Origin: Muraenolepis orangiensis
Taxonomy: Eukaryota; Chordata; Actinopteri; Gadiformes; Muraenolepididae
NCBI GenBank assembly: GCA_027704905.1
Contig: CM051019.1
Coordinates: 23,491,639 to 23,555,638 of the forward strand
Reading direction: 5' to 3'
Length of the DNA stretch: 64,000 nt
Part shown: positions 31,706-43,000 of the stretch, piece by piece
Layout of the letters: every line of letters starts with the position of its first letter
Position numbering within the stretch: the first letter of the stretch is position 1
Program-made: the position numbers and the translations under genes
Notes under the pieces: generated by a model
What the model saw: the letters and a program-made list of their open reading frames with translations, nothing else
Told to the model about the DNA's origin: nothing
Databases searched by the model: none

Positions 31706-33418
31706 TTTAGCGGGACCGCGCGGCGGGGCTAGAAAATCCTCATGGTTTGTGTGTTGTGTGTTGTTTGTTGCTGCTATACTTCCAAGTCACCGGCGATAAC
31801 TGTAATACGATATCAATCAAACCGATAAAAGTAACACCCCGCATTTTATATCGTGTCACACGCGGTGCGGAGGGGGACAAGGAGGGTTTAAATACGCGCA
31901 ATGTTGCCGGACGATGCAGATGCGCTTTGGTCGTCGGGGACAACCCCACCGCGTAAGGCGCTGCTCACCGGATCCCTGTGATGGGAATGAAACGTCCGCG
32001 AAGTTTCATTCAGGCCTCCGTTAGGTCCAATTGTCCCTCTATTTAACTTCTACCTTCATATTATAATCGGTCCTCCTTGGGTCTCGTCGTTGGCCTCCCA
32101 CAAACCGCCACCGTCCACTAAATCCAACGCATTCCTGTGGGCCAAGCAGCCTCCATGGCGCCCATCCAGTCTTTCCTCTAGTGAAAGGTCCCGTCTTTAC
32201 GTGTCACTCAACTCTGATCACCTCACGGTTTTGGTCCGTTGTAGCGGATGAGACGGGATCACTGGCGGTATCACAGTTTGTGTCTGGGTCTCGTATCTAT
32301 GGGGGTTCCGACGGTTCCCCATTGGTCGAATCCACAAAGAAGGGCGGGACTCGGGAACTGTCAGACCATATTTGGAACACACGCAGGCCTGCGATTGGTG
32401 CGCGTCATCGACGGAGGGCGTCAACAAGTGAGGGTTGCAACAAATGGGATGTTTTTTCCTCTCTTGTAGTATTAGAATTTATTTATTGATCGCTTTTTTA
32501 AGAATTGCAATTTGAACAAAACAAACACATACTTATTGTCAAGTCAAACCAGAAACGGAATACTGTGGAAAAACATGGCTGCAGCCAATTTCAAATCAGC
32601 CCTATCGACGCGCATTGAAGAGCAGGCGGCGTCACAGAGGAGGAGGTCCCAGAAATAAACAGGTGAACAGACACCGCGGAACACAAACTCCGCAGAGAAA
32701 GGAGCCTGTTAAACAGACAAACTGCGGATGTGGAACCATCTCTAACACCCGGAAGGCAGCCGGTAAGATGCTGGACCTTGGTAGACTTTCGGGAGGACTT
32801 GCCACGGCTGCTGCCTAGCCGCTCTCGCGCTGGCTTTGTGGCGCGGGGAGAGAGCCTGTGTGTGCGTGTGGTGTGTGGTGTGGGTGTGGGTGGTGGTGTG
32901 TGGTGTGTGTGTGTGTGTGGGCGTTTGTTTGGCTCTTTGCGTGTGCGCGGGGAATGGTGATGAGCTGTTGTGTGTAGTATTTTGTTAGTTACTGATTATT
33001 AATTGTTGTATTGTATTATATTGTTCACTATTAATTATTATACAGTACTATTATTTATTAATACCGTGATTTCATTTCCTTCCCCAAAAGGTTTTTCACC
33101 TGCACTCAAATTGGCCCAAATGAATGAAATTACTCTGGTGAAAATAAAAGAAGAGAAAAAGAAATTCACTTTGGTCATTTTTTGAGTGAAATCAAGTTGG
33201 AAACTTCGGGTAGATGGCATCCCTTTCAAGTGGGGACGCTGCAGTAAATACATAACTTGACACGTATGATCTATTATGCATTTTGTATTTAGTTTAAATG
33301 GATATTGACGTACGGATAGTAAACTGAAGTGTTCTTCCGTACATTTGGAAGGCAATTCCGTTGTTAGGCCTACTGAACATAAGTAGAAATTGATATATTC
33401 TATCATTTATATATCTAT
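31706..33418. other. CpG-rich flanking segment, no clear gene
   Basis: GC- and CpG-rich at 31706-32460, with a (TG)n patch at 32860-32925 and AT-rich beyond. Relative to the third copy (53266-53800), about 730 bases (roughly 32534-33263) are extra here. They include a promoter-like stretch and a 27-codon ATG frame (MAAANFKSALSTRIEEQAAS, at 32575). Short frames such as 32181-32489 have no recognisable domain. Confidence 0.45.
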
Positions 33419-33421
33419 ATT

Positions 33422-34636
33422 ATGTCATTACCTCAGATTGAAGAGGAACAATGCGGATTCCGCCCTGGTCGTGGAACAACGGACCAGCTTTTCACTCTTG
33501 CAAGGATCCTGGAGGGGGCTTGGGAGTATGCCCATCCGGTCTACATGTGTTTTGTAGATTTGGAGAAGGCATATGATCGGGTCCCTCGGGAAATACTGTG
33601 GGGGGTGCTGCGGGAGTATGGGGTACGGGGGTCATTGTTGAGGGCCATCCAATCTCTCTACTCCCAAGGCAAGAGCTGTGTCCGGATTCTCGGTACAAAG
33701 TCAGGCCTGTTCTCAGTGGGTGTTGGCCTCCGCCAGGGCTGCGCTTTGTCACCCATCCTGTTTGTGATTTTCATGGACAGGATTTCAAGGCGTAGTCATG
33801 GAGGGGAGGGGTTTCAGTATGGTGGGCTCAGGATTGAATCGCTGCTGTTTGCAGATGATGTGGTCCTGTTTGCGTCATCAGTATGTGACCTTCAGCACTC
33901 ACTGGATCGGTTTGCAGCAGAATGTGAAGCGGCTGGGATGAGGATCAGCACCTCCAAATCTGAGGCCATGGTTCTTAGCAGGAAACCGGTGGATTGTCTA
34001 CTCCAAGTAGGGAGGGAGTCCTTATCCCAAGTGAAGGAGTTCAAGTATCTCGGGGTCTTGTTCTCGAGTGAGGGGAGGATGGAGCGTGAGATTGACAGGA
34101 GAATAGGTGCAGTGGGAGCGGTATTGGGTGCACTTTGGCGCACCGTTGTAACCAAAAGAGAGCTGAGCCAGAAGGCAAAGCTCTCGATCTACCGATCAGT
34201 CTTCGTTCCTACCCTCACCTATGGCCATGAGCAATGGGTAATGACCGAAAGGACGAGATCGCGAATACAAGCGGCCGAAATGAGTTTCCTCAGGAGGGTG
34301 GCTGGTATCTCCCTGAGGGATAGGGTGAGAAGCTCAGTCACTCGTGAGAGACTCGGAGTAGAGCCGCTGCTCCTTCGCGTAGAAAGGAGCCAGTTGAGGT
34401 GGTTCGGGCATCTAGTAAGGATGCTTCCTGGTCGCCTCCCGAGGGAGGTTTTCCAGGCACATCCAACTGGGAAGAGACCACGGGGCAGACCAAGGTACAG
34501 GTGGGGTGATTACATCTCCACACTGGCCTGGGAACGCCTCGGGATCCCCCAGTCAGAGCTAGTCGATGTTGCCAGGGAGAGGGAAGTTTGGAGTCCCCTG
34601 CTGGAGCTGCTGCCTCCGCGACCCGATTTCGGATAA
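33422..34636 (+). CDS. Rex3/RTE-like reverse transcriptase, 5'-truncated but open
   Basis: 404 codons, uninterrupted. The ATG at 33422 lies inside the target-site duplication, so a host ATG happens to open the truncated frame (MSLPQIEEEQCGFRPGRG). RT motifs follow: CFVDLEKAYDRVPREILWGV, GLRQGCALSPILFVIFMDR, LLFADDVVLFASS (catalytic FADD) and EFKYLGVLFSSEGRMEREID. The C-terminal region has WVMTERTRSRIQAAEMSFLR, RSQLRWFGHLVRM and PRGRPRYRW, ending LLPPRPDFG. The endonuclease and first RT motifs are missing, so this copy cannot mobilise itself. RTE/Rex3 assignment rests on the RT style and the GATG tail. Confidence 0.88.
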   Translation: MSLPQIEEEQCGFRPGRGTTDQLFTLARILEGAWEYAHPVYMCFVDLEKAYDRVPREILWGVLREYGVRGSLLRAIQSLYSQGKSCVRILGTKSGLFSVGVGLRQGCALSPILFVIFMDRISRRSHGGEGFQYGGLRIESLLFADDVVLFASSVCDLQHSLDRFAAECEAAGMRISTSKSEAMVLSRKPVDCLLQVGRESLSQVKEFKYLGVLFSSEGRMEREIDRRIGAVGAVLGALWRTVVTKRELSQKAKLSIYRSVFVPTLTYGHEQWVMTERTRSRIQAAEMSFLRRVAGISLRDRVRSSVTRERLGVEPLLLRVERSQLRWFGHLVRMLPGRLPREVFQAHPTGKRPRGRPRYRWGDYISTLAWERLGIPQSELVDVAREREVWSPLLELLPPRPDFG

Positions 34637-34658
34637 GCGGGAGAAGATGGATGGATGG
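33428..34658 (+). mobile_element. Rex3/RTE-like LINE insertion 1 (left arm only)
   Basis: A 5'-truncated element ending in a (GATG)n-type tail (gaagatggatggatggat). It is flanked by a 9-bp duplication attatgtca at 33419-33427 and 34659-34667. The pre-insertion site is intact in the right arm (62297-62305) and in the third copy (53503-53511), so this is a clean presence/absence insertion and the youngest event in the segment. Confidence 0.95.
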
Positions 34659-34857
34659 ATTATGTCAGGGCATATGAACAAAGTAAACACAGGGCATTTA
34701 GTAGCAGATATCTTTAATATAAAGCTCATCAAATCAGTTAAAATCAACACTTAATACAATTGGACATACGGCTAAAATGGAAGATGTGTCATGTCGATGA
34801 CAAAGCAACTTAACACAAATAATAAGGCATGTATTCGATATGAAATAATGGATATTA

Positions 34858-37147
34858 TGGATATGAACGGCCTATCTGATCTGAACCGGAGTGGGGTTTT
34901 GTTATTGGATTTCTGTGGTAGTCATGGATTGGCCATAACAAACACCATGTTCAAACATAAGGATGCTCATAAGTGTACATGGTACCAGAGTACCTTAGGC
35001 CGAAGGTCAATGATCTATTTTGTTATCGTATCGCATGTTTTGGACACTCGGGTGAAGAGAGGGGCAGAGCTGTCAACCGATCACCATCTGGTGGTGAGTT
35101 GGGTAAGATGGCGGGGGAAGCCTCTGGACAGACCTGGTAAGCCCAAACGTGTAGTGCGGGTGAACTGGGAACGTCTGGTGGACGCCCCTGTCCGGGAGAC
35201 CTTCAACTCACACCTCCGGCGGAATTTTTCGGGCATCTCTGTGGAGGCTGGGGGCATTGAGCCAGAGTGGTCATTGTTCAAAGCTTCTATTGGCGAAGCT
35301 GCGGTTGAGAGCTGTGGCCTCAAGGTCATTGGTGCCTCAAGGGGCGGCAACCCTCGGACTTCGTGGTGGACAGTGAAGCCGTCCGGCTGAAGAAGGAGGC
35401 CTTCCGGGCTATGTTAGCCTGTGAGACTCCGGACTCAGTTGCGAGGTATCGACAGGCCAAGAGGACGGCAGCCTCGGCTGTAGCAGAGGCAAAGAGGGTG
35501 TGGGAGGAATTCGGAGAAGCCATGGAGAAGGACATTCAGTCGGCACCAAAGCGTTTCTGGCAACCCGGCGCCTCAGGAGGGGGAAGCGTGGATCCATCCA
35601 AGCTGTGTACAGTAAGGGTGGGACATTGCTGACCTCAACTGAGGAGGTGATCGGGCGGTGGAAAGAACACTTTGAGGAACTTCTTAGCCCAACTACACCC
35701 TCAATGGTAGAGACAGAGCTGGAGGATGAAGGACGGCAAACATCAATCTCCCTGGAGGAAGTCACTACAGTAGTCAAACATCTCCGCAGTGGCAAAGCCC
35801 CAGGGGTTGATGAGATCCGTCCAGAAATGCTAAAGGCTCTGGGTGTTGAGGGGCTGTCGTGGATGACACGTCTTTTCAACATTGCGTGGAAGTCTGGGAC
35901 AGTGCCTGAGGAGTGGCAAACGGGGGTGGTGGTACCCCTGTTCAAAAAGGGTGACCAGAGGGTGTGTGCCAATTACAGGGGTATCACATTACTCAGCCTC
36001 CCTGGGAAAGTCTACTCTAAGATGCTGGAAAGGAGGGTTCGGCCGATAGTCGAACCTCAGATTGAAGAGGAACAATGCAGATTCCGCCCTGGTCGTGGAA
36101 CAACGGACCAGCTTTTCACTCTTGCAAGGATCCTGGAGGGGGCTTGGGAGTATGCCCATCCGGTCTACATGTGTTTTGTGGATTTGGAGAAGGCATATGA
36201 TCGGGTCCCTCGGGAAATACTGTGGGGGGTGCTGCGGGAGTATGGGGTGCGGGGGTCACTGTCTCTACTCCAAAAGCAAGAGCTGTGTCCGGATTCTCGG
36301 TAGTAAGTCAGGCCTGTTCTCAGTGGGTGTCACCCATCCTGTTTGTGATTTTCATGGACAGGATTTCAAGGTGTAGTCATGGAGGGGAGGGGTTTCAGTA
36401 TGGTGGGCTCAGGATTGAAACGCTGCTGTTTGCAGATGATGGGCCATGGTTCTTAGCAGGAAACCGGTGGATTGTCTACTCTAAGTAGGGAGGGAGTCCT
36501 TATCCCAAGTGAAGGAGTTCAAGTATCTCGGGGTCTTGTTCTCGAGTGAGGGGAGGATGGAGCGTGAGATTGACAGGAGAATAGGTGCAGCGGGAGCGGT
36601 ATTGGGTGCACTTTGGCGCACCATTGTAACCAAAAGAGAGCTGAGCCAGAATGCAAAGCTCTCGATCTACCGATCAGTCTTCGTTCCTACCCTCACCTAT
36701 GGCCATGAGCAATGGGTAATGACCGAAAGGAAGAGATCGCGAAAACAAGCGGCCGAAATGAGTTTCCTCAGGAGGGTGGCTGGTATCTCCCTGAGGGATA
36801 GGGTGAGAAGCTCAGTCACTTGTGAGAGACTCGGAGTAGAGCCGCTGCTCCTTCGCGTAGAAAGGAGCCAGTTGAGGTGGTTCGGGCATCTAGTAAGGAT
36901 GCTTCCTGGTCGCCTCCCGAGGGAGGTTTCCAGGCACATCCAACTGGGAAGAGACCACGGGGAAGACCGAGGTACAGGTGGGAAGAGACCACGGGGAAGA
37001 CCGAGGTACAGGTGGGGTGATTACACCTCCACACTGGCCTGGGAATGCCTCGGGATCCCCCAGTCAGAGCTAGTCGATGTTGCCAGGGAGAGGGAAGTTT
37101 GGAGTCCCCTGCTGAAGCTGCTACTTCCGCGACCCGATTACGGATAA
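34858..37147 (+). pseudogene. Rex3/RTE-like polyprotein, multiply broken (left arm)
   Basis: Pieces in order. The endonuclease C-terminus has LLLDFCGSHGLAITNT, STLGRRSMIYFVIV and a closing TDHH. The linker has EPEWSLFKASI. The N-terminal RT has LRSGKAPGVDEIRPEMLKAL, VVPLFKKGDQRVCANYRGIT and CFVDLEKAYDRV. The C-terminal part has EFKYLGVLFSSEGRMEREID onward to LLPRPDYG. Against insertion 1 it has lost about 21 nt near 36262, 25 nt at the GLRQGCAL box (near 36330) and a block directly after FADD (near 36440), and it carries a 33-bp tandem duplication near 36960. A left-arm-only lesion near 35370 breaks the linker (TSWWTVKPSG). Confidence 0.88.
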
Positions 37148-37169
37148 GTGGGAGAAGATGGATGGATGG
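34858..37169 (+). mobile_element. Rex3/RTE-like LINE insertion 2 (left arm)
   Basis: About 2.3 kb, 5'-truncated within the endonuclease. It is flanked by a 13-bp duplication ataatggatatta at 34845-34857 and 37170-37182, with a GATG tail. The empty site is seen at 53684-53696. Present in both inverted arms, so it predates their separation. Confidence 0.95.
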
Positions 37170-37182
37170 ATAATGGATATTA

Positions 37183-37945
37183 AATAAGAACAGGTATTGA
37201 ACTACTTTTCACTGTCCCCGTCAGTTGAGTTTATGGTGCCCTCTAGAGGCTATCTAAATACTGGCCTTTTCATCATATAAGGAGAGAACATTACATATCA
37301 TATCAAGTTATTGTTCATGTTTTTGAACAAATCAACAAATGATCACATTTCGACATCTTTATTCACACATATTACATAGCACAATGTTCGCATATTGTTG
37401 CGTTGTTGTCTGCTTCAGTTTGCTATGTTTCTAGATGCTAACGCAACCGGAACCATGATTCTCCCGTCATGCTCACATCTACACAAACAATATGCAATAC
37501 GAAAGCTGCACAGACTCCACAGATTATAACATTATTATATTATATTATTATATCATTGTGTTGTCGATGTATCTTTTATACTTCAGTTTTAGATGGATAC
37601 CCCCATCGTACTTTTCCTTCGTCTCATAGACGTAAACCAACTTTTTAAACTCAAACTCCATCCAACCTTAACAATGTTCCAAAATATTTAGAGCCAGCAA
37701 TCTTTGCAAAAAGTGAAAATGTTCAACAGTCAGTTTTTACATCGCAATTTCTTCAGACAATTTCAAGTAAAGTTTTCTAAGCGGTAATTACCGATAATTT
37801 GCGGTAATTCACCGCAATAGAATTAGCTCATATGAATCGTAGCTCATATGAAAAAGCACTTGGCAGTTATTGACAAAAACAACGACTTCACACACATGAT
37901 GGTTAATATTATCAACACGTTTTTTTTGTTGTTGCTATTTTCATA
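37183..37945. other. No gene seen; 3' flank of the receptor gene
   Basis: AT-rich unique-looking sequence shared with the right arm (about 59040-59777). The part up to about 37290 also matches the third copy, which enters the gap at 53801. Confidence 0.5.
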
Positions 37946-37959
37946 CAATTGATAACCGC

Positions 37960-38145
37960 TGCTACCGCTGCTGCCGCTGCTGCTGCTGCCGCTGCTACCG
38001 CTGCTGCCGCCGCTGCTACTGCCGCTGCTGCCGCTGCTGCCGCTGCTGCCGCCGCTGCCGCCGCTGCCGCCGCTGCCGCCGCTGCCGCCGCTGCCGCCGC
38101 CGCCGCCGCCGCCGCCGCCGCTGCCGCCGCTGCCGCTGCTCCATT
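37960..38145. repeat. GCTGCC/GCC trinucleotide tract
   Basis: Runs of gctgccgctgcc grade into (GCC)n on the plus strand (GGC/GGCAGC in the receptor's sense direction). At the same place in the right arm the tract is nearly pure AGC. It lies in the 3' UTR of the receptor. Confidence 0.93.
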
Positions 38146-38164
38146 TCATCACATACTCGTCTGC

Positions 38165-38306
38165 GGACGTCACGTCATTTTGGCCGCTTGTTGACCTCAC
38201 GTCATTTTGGCCGCTTGTTGACCTCACGTCATTTTGGCCGCTTGTCGACCTCACGTCATTTTGGCCGCTTGTTGACCTCACGTCATTTTGGCCGCTTGTT
38301 GACGGT
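38165..38306. repeat. 27-bp VNTR overlapping the receptor stop codon (left arm, 5 units)
   Basis: Unit in sense direction caacaagcggccaaaatgac plus gtgaggt. The first unit supplies the last codons (VNKRPK) and the TGA stop. The remaining units are 3' UTR. The right arm has seven units with extra variants. Confidence 0.92.
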
Positions 38307-38390
38307 GGTGTAGTCTGTTGCGTCGTGTACGGCGAGGTCACCGGCGCTCTCGCCATGTCCGGGAGGGGCCCTCACTGAGGCGTAGGTCAC
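38283..38390 (-). CDS. Receptor exon: ITIM/ITSM tail and stop
   Basis: 36 codons. Starts VTYASVRAPPGHGESAGD and ends ATDYTTVNKRPK followed by TGA. Both signalling tyrosines are in this exon. The stop codon is inside the first unit of the 27-bp VNTR. Confidence 0.82.
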   Translation of the reverse strand: MTYASVRAPPGHGESAGDLAVHDATDYTTVNKRPK

Positions 38391-38459
38391 CTGTATGTCA
38401 GATATTATTCAAGATTCAAGATTCAAGATAACTTTATTTATCCCGAGGGAAATTAACGA

Positions 38460-38496
<37 letters not shown>

Positions 38497-39921
38497 ATAG
38501 ATGTTATATTGGTGACGTGATGGAATAACCGTTAACTGAATGTTGTTCCATGATGTCACTTCCTTCCACGATGTCCCGTGACCTGATGCGCTGCACCACG
38601 CTGTCACGTGGGCCGTGTCCCACTCACTAGTCACTATATGTAGTAGTGCTGTCCCAATGTATAGTGAGAATTATTTAGCCCTATATATATCCCACAATGC
38701 ATCGTGAAAAGTATTCTTGAACCAATGGTCACAAACCAAGTAGGCATATATATCCAACCATGCATTACGCTGTAAGACAAATGGCAGATGGACAAGCGAC
38801 ATCCACCGACGTAGATCATTATTAATTATGAGACAGCAATGACGTCATTACCGGTGATTTGTAGTATTTGTTTTTTTTCAAAGGCAGAGAATAGGGATGA
38901 GGGAATGATCTCGGACACAGCCACGGTGCTATGCTATATTTGAATAAACAGTCATTTAGACAGCAAGCCTGAATCCATTCACTATAGCCCAATTGTATTT
39001 ATTATTGTACTTTATAGAGAACATTGTATTACACCACGCTCCCTTACAGACGGTCCTTATAGACGGTCCCTTGTACCAGTGCGCATGCGCAACCAGAACG
39101 GAACCTGCTCAATACTTGTTTAATTATTGTATTATTTCATGCTGTTTCTTTCTAAGTAAAGTGATCGAACAAATAGAACTCTGTTCTTATTTACTTTATG
39201 TATTATTATGTTTTGCCGCTCATGTGTTGCCTGTCTAATATTATTTAATGTTTATCTATTTATTCTAAAATAATTTATTCTAAAAACTTAAAACCAATTG
39301 TTTAACCTAATTTACATACTGAGAAATGATTTTCTCTTTCCGGGAAATCAGTTTCTCTGTCTCCCTTAAAACCCTCTGGCGCCCCCCAGGGGAGATGAGC
39401 CGCCTCACACTTTGAAAACCCCCTGATCTCAAGGAGCCAGGTTTACCTGCTGCCATGGGTCCACGGTCCTCTGTCCCTCGGTCAGGACAATAGAGGTGTA
39501 CATTAGACCTCCATCCAGATGTCCTTCCGCACCGCTTGGCTGGTTGTGGAGTTAGATGCATTACTGCGCTTGATTCAATGACATTCATGACATTTCGTAC
39601 AGGGTTTTCAGATGAATCCATGCCATGTCTTTCACAAGCCAGGTCATAATTGTATGAATAAACAATTATGTGTGCGTGTGTGTTTAAAATGAAAGGATGA
39701 CTGGAAGTCTCACCTGGTCATGACTGGCTCCTGGACCTCTGATTGGCTGGTCGTCGCTGACGGAGCTCAGACCCTGAACCCAATACAGTAACCCAGTCAC
39801 TCCTCGCCTGTTTTTGGTCTCATGATCCCACAATTTCAGCTCAGAAATATTCTTCTTACGTTAGTTGTGCATCATTGTTTAAACCAGGGGTATCAAAGAC
39901 TATGACAGAGGGCCTTCCTGC

Positions 39922-40004
<83 letters not shown>

Positions 40005-43000
40005 TGAAAGACTGAATGGTGACAATCCATTAAAAAAATCTATTTAAATCTAATCTGTTATATCTCTAAGTAAATAGTATATTAGACAGGAAGAAAGAAT
40101 CCACACAATAATACTATTTATGATTGTACTTAATAATAAATAAAATCTAAAATGATTGCCACTTCAGTTTTGCCACGGCAGGCTGACGCCACCACACTAA
40201 ATACACTTATATCATTAAATATATACATACATATACATATATACATATAAAATTGAGGGGGGGCAGTAGCTCAGTGGATAAGGACTTGGCCGCAAGGTCG
40301 CCGGTTCAAGACCCAGAAACACCAGGTTACCGCCCAAGTGCCCTTGAGCAAGGCACCCCCTACACTGCTCCCCGGGCGCTGTACTAATGGCTGCCCACTG
40401 CTCCTAATACTAGGATGGGTCAAATGCAGAGAACTAATTTCCCTCGGGATAAAATAAGTAGTTAAAAAAAAAAAAATTTAAAAAAGTAAAAAAAAAAAAT
40501 ATCTATGGGTTGTAAGTAACCTCTTGCGACCCAAATTTGATATCAAGACAATCCCAAGTTCAAACACTGGTTCACACAAACCTCTTGTTGGAAGCTATAG
40601 TGTAATATATATAATATAGTGTACTTGTTGTATCATTATGATTAACATAGAACGCCCCCTACTTACATCGAACCAGATTGTTTTTAATGCTATTTTCCAA
40701 GGATACAAAGGAACACAACCCCTTAAGCTGCCTTAGTTTGAGTTTAGTTTTTGAAACTCACAATGGCGGTGTCCTCTGGCGTCTTGTTTCCTGGTGAAGA
40801 AGAAAGCCACGGTGAATGTTTCCATGGTGATACCGGGTGTGTAGATAGACAGTAGACTGGGGTCATTTCTCACCTGTCCTTCTGCACCAGCAAATGAGGA
40901 GAACCAGGGCAACGGTCAGCAAGACCGCTGTGCCTACCGCCACGCCCAGGACTAACGGCCATGTAGCTGCAACACAGAGGGAGTTTCAGTTAAGTGAAGG
41001 AGTTCTGTCAAGGGCGGCGCCGGAGGCTCAGGGGGAAGAGAGGCGGTCATGTGGTTGAATCCCTGGCTGCTCCTAGTGAAGTGTTGAGGTTCCTGACCTG
41101 ACCTGACCCTGACGGGACCCGGGGGCTGTTCCTTTGGGTGGTTGACACCGTTGTCGGCATGTGAATGAGTGGGTGAATGTGTGTGAGTGGGTGCAAGTCT
41201 AAAAATGAACTCAAAACAAAATAAAACATCTTGAAAATGTTAACATAATTGAACTTATGTTTACAGTTAAAACTTAAAATTGTGGGATGATTTCATCCTA
41301 CGTTTGATGGTGAATACTGTTAGATCGTCAGGTTGAAACACACTACCAAGTCATATCAGCGGGGGTGAATGCGTGTGAGTGGGTGAGAATGCGTGTGAGT
41401 GTGTGAATACATGTGAGTGGGTGGATGCATGTGAGTGGGTGAATGTGTGTGAGTGGGTGAATGCATGTGAGTGGGTGAATGCGTGTGAGTTCGTGAATGC
41501 CTGTGAATGGGTGGATGCGTGTGAGTGGGTGAATGTGTGTGAGTGGGTGAATGCCTGTGAGTGGGTGAATGCATGTGAGTGGGTGAATGCATGTGAGTGG
41601 GTGAATGCCTGTGAGTGGGTGAATGCGTCTGAGTGGGTGAATGCGTGTGACTGGGTGCATGGGAGTGAGGTGAATGCATGTTAGTCGGTGAATCTTCCTC
41701 TTTTCAAATAAATTCTATTGCAAACTAGTTTTGCAGATTCGTTGCAACTTGTGGTTAGTAACATCCGTCCCCAGTCCCTCTGTGGCTGTCAACCAGAAGT
41801 AGGAAGTGTGACGCTCACCATAGGGTTACTTACAACACATAACTTTGGACGATTTTACGATGTTGATGATTTATGATTATAAGTCCACACGGTATCACTG
41901 ATAGACAGACAGAAAGGTTCCATTTGGAACACAACACAGCCCAAAGCAAGTTAGAGAAGACATACCTTTCACTGTGTGGTCGGCTACGGTCGGGTTGGAT
42001 GTGCTTGTGTTAGTTGTGCCTGTGGCTCCGTGTGGATTAGAAGCAAGGACAGAACAAAGAGAAACACAGAATTAGTATCTTCATCACTCTTTACAACAAA
42101 TTTGACTGAAGATATCGTTTTGGACAAGATTTAGAGATCTTTTTTATCTTGTATAAGTTAATAACTAAGATTAATAACTGAAGTTCATGTCTAAAAGTGA
42201 ACTCAGAACAAAACAAACCATCTTCAAATGTTGACATAATTGAACTTATGTTTACAGTTAAAACTGAACTATGTGGGATGAGTTCATCATACGTTGTTGG
42301 TGATAGATGTTAGATCGTCAGGTTTCAAACACACGTTCCTTGACCACAAGGACTTCCACTACCAAGTCATATCAGAGTAACAGTGGATTGATAAAGACCA
42401 CATTTTGAAACACGGCTCCGCAAGACAGAAATGAAATACCTTTCGGTACAGTTGTGCTTGGTTTAGACGTGCTTGTGTAAGTTGGGCCTGCTGCTCAGTG
42501 TGGATTCAAACCAAGGACAGAGCAAAGGCCAAAACAAAGACATGTGGAATCAGTACAGTACTGTAACAACTTGTGATCTTTATCACATCTTTAGCAGATT
42601 CATGAGATTAATTATTTCACTAATTATTACGCTGTGACACTGCTGGAGTGAGAAAACTCTCCATTTCGCTTTTAATTTACACTTTTCAATTCATTCAACA
42701 TGTATTTGTTTAAAAACATAAAACCAATTGTTAACTAATTCTGGGGAATTAGTTTCTCTGCGCCTCACTGACAGACAACAGTTTGTACAACTCGGGAACC
42801 AAAAGTCAGGGTGTTCTGCTGCACTGGGTGTCCCCCAGGGGTCAGTACTGGGTCCACTCCTTCATTCATCACATATCTCCTCCCCCTGGGCAAAATATTC
42901 CGTCACCATGGGGTTCACTTTCACTGCTACGCCGACGACACACAGGTCTACATTTCCTCCAAACCCACCACTGCCCTGCCCCCCACCTCCCTCACCACCT

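Larger units (their letters stand above)
31706..42196 (+). repeat. Left arm of a large inverted duplication
   Basis: Matches the reverse complement of 54801-63978 over its whole length: receptor exons, SINE, MITE, minisatellites, Rex3-like element 2 with the same lesions, and the CpG-rich end. Main differences: Rex3-like element 1 (33428-34658) is present only here, the 27-bp VNTR has five units against seven, and the trinucleotide tract is GCC-rich here but CAG-pure there. The right end of homology (42196) coincides with a gap edge at 54801, so the true extent is unknown. Confidence 0.93.

Noticed and set aside
32181..32489. 102-residue frame in the CpG-rich segment, also 63194-63502
   Set aside because: There is no domain, and open frames of this length are expected by chance in CpG-rich DNA; both copies are explained by duplication.
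40257..40330. tRNA gene
   Set aside because: Only the A and B boxes are tRNA-like. The acceptor stem does not close and the sequence continues into a SINE body and A-rich tail.
41356..41684. CEWVNA-repeat protein, also at 55313-55641
   Set aside because: An 18-bp intronic minisatellite is open in several frames. The flanking receptor exons show it is intron.
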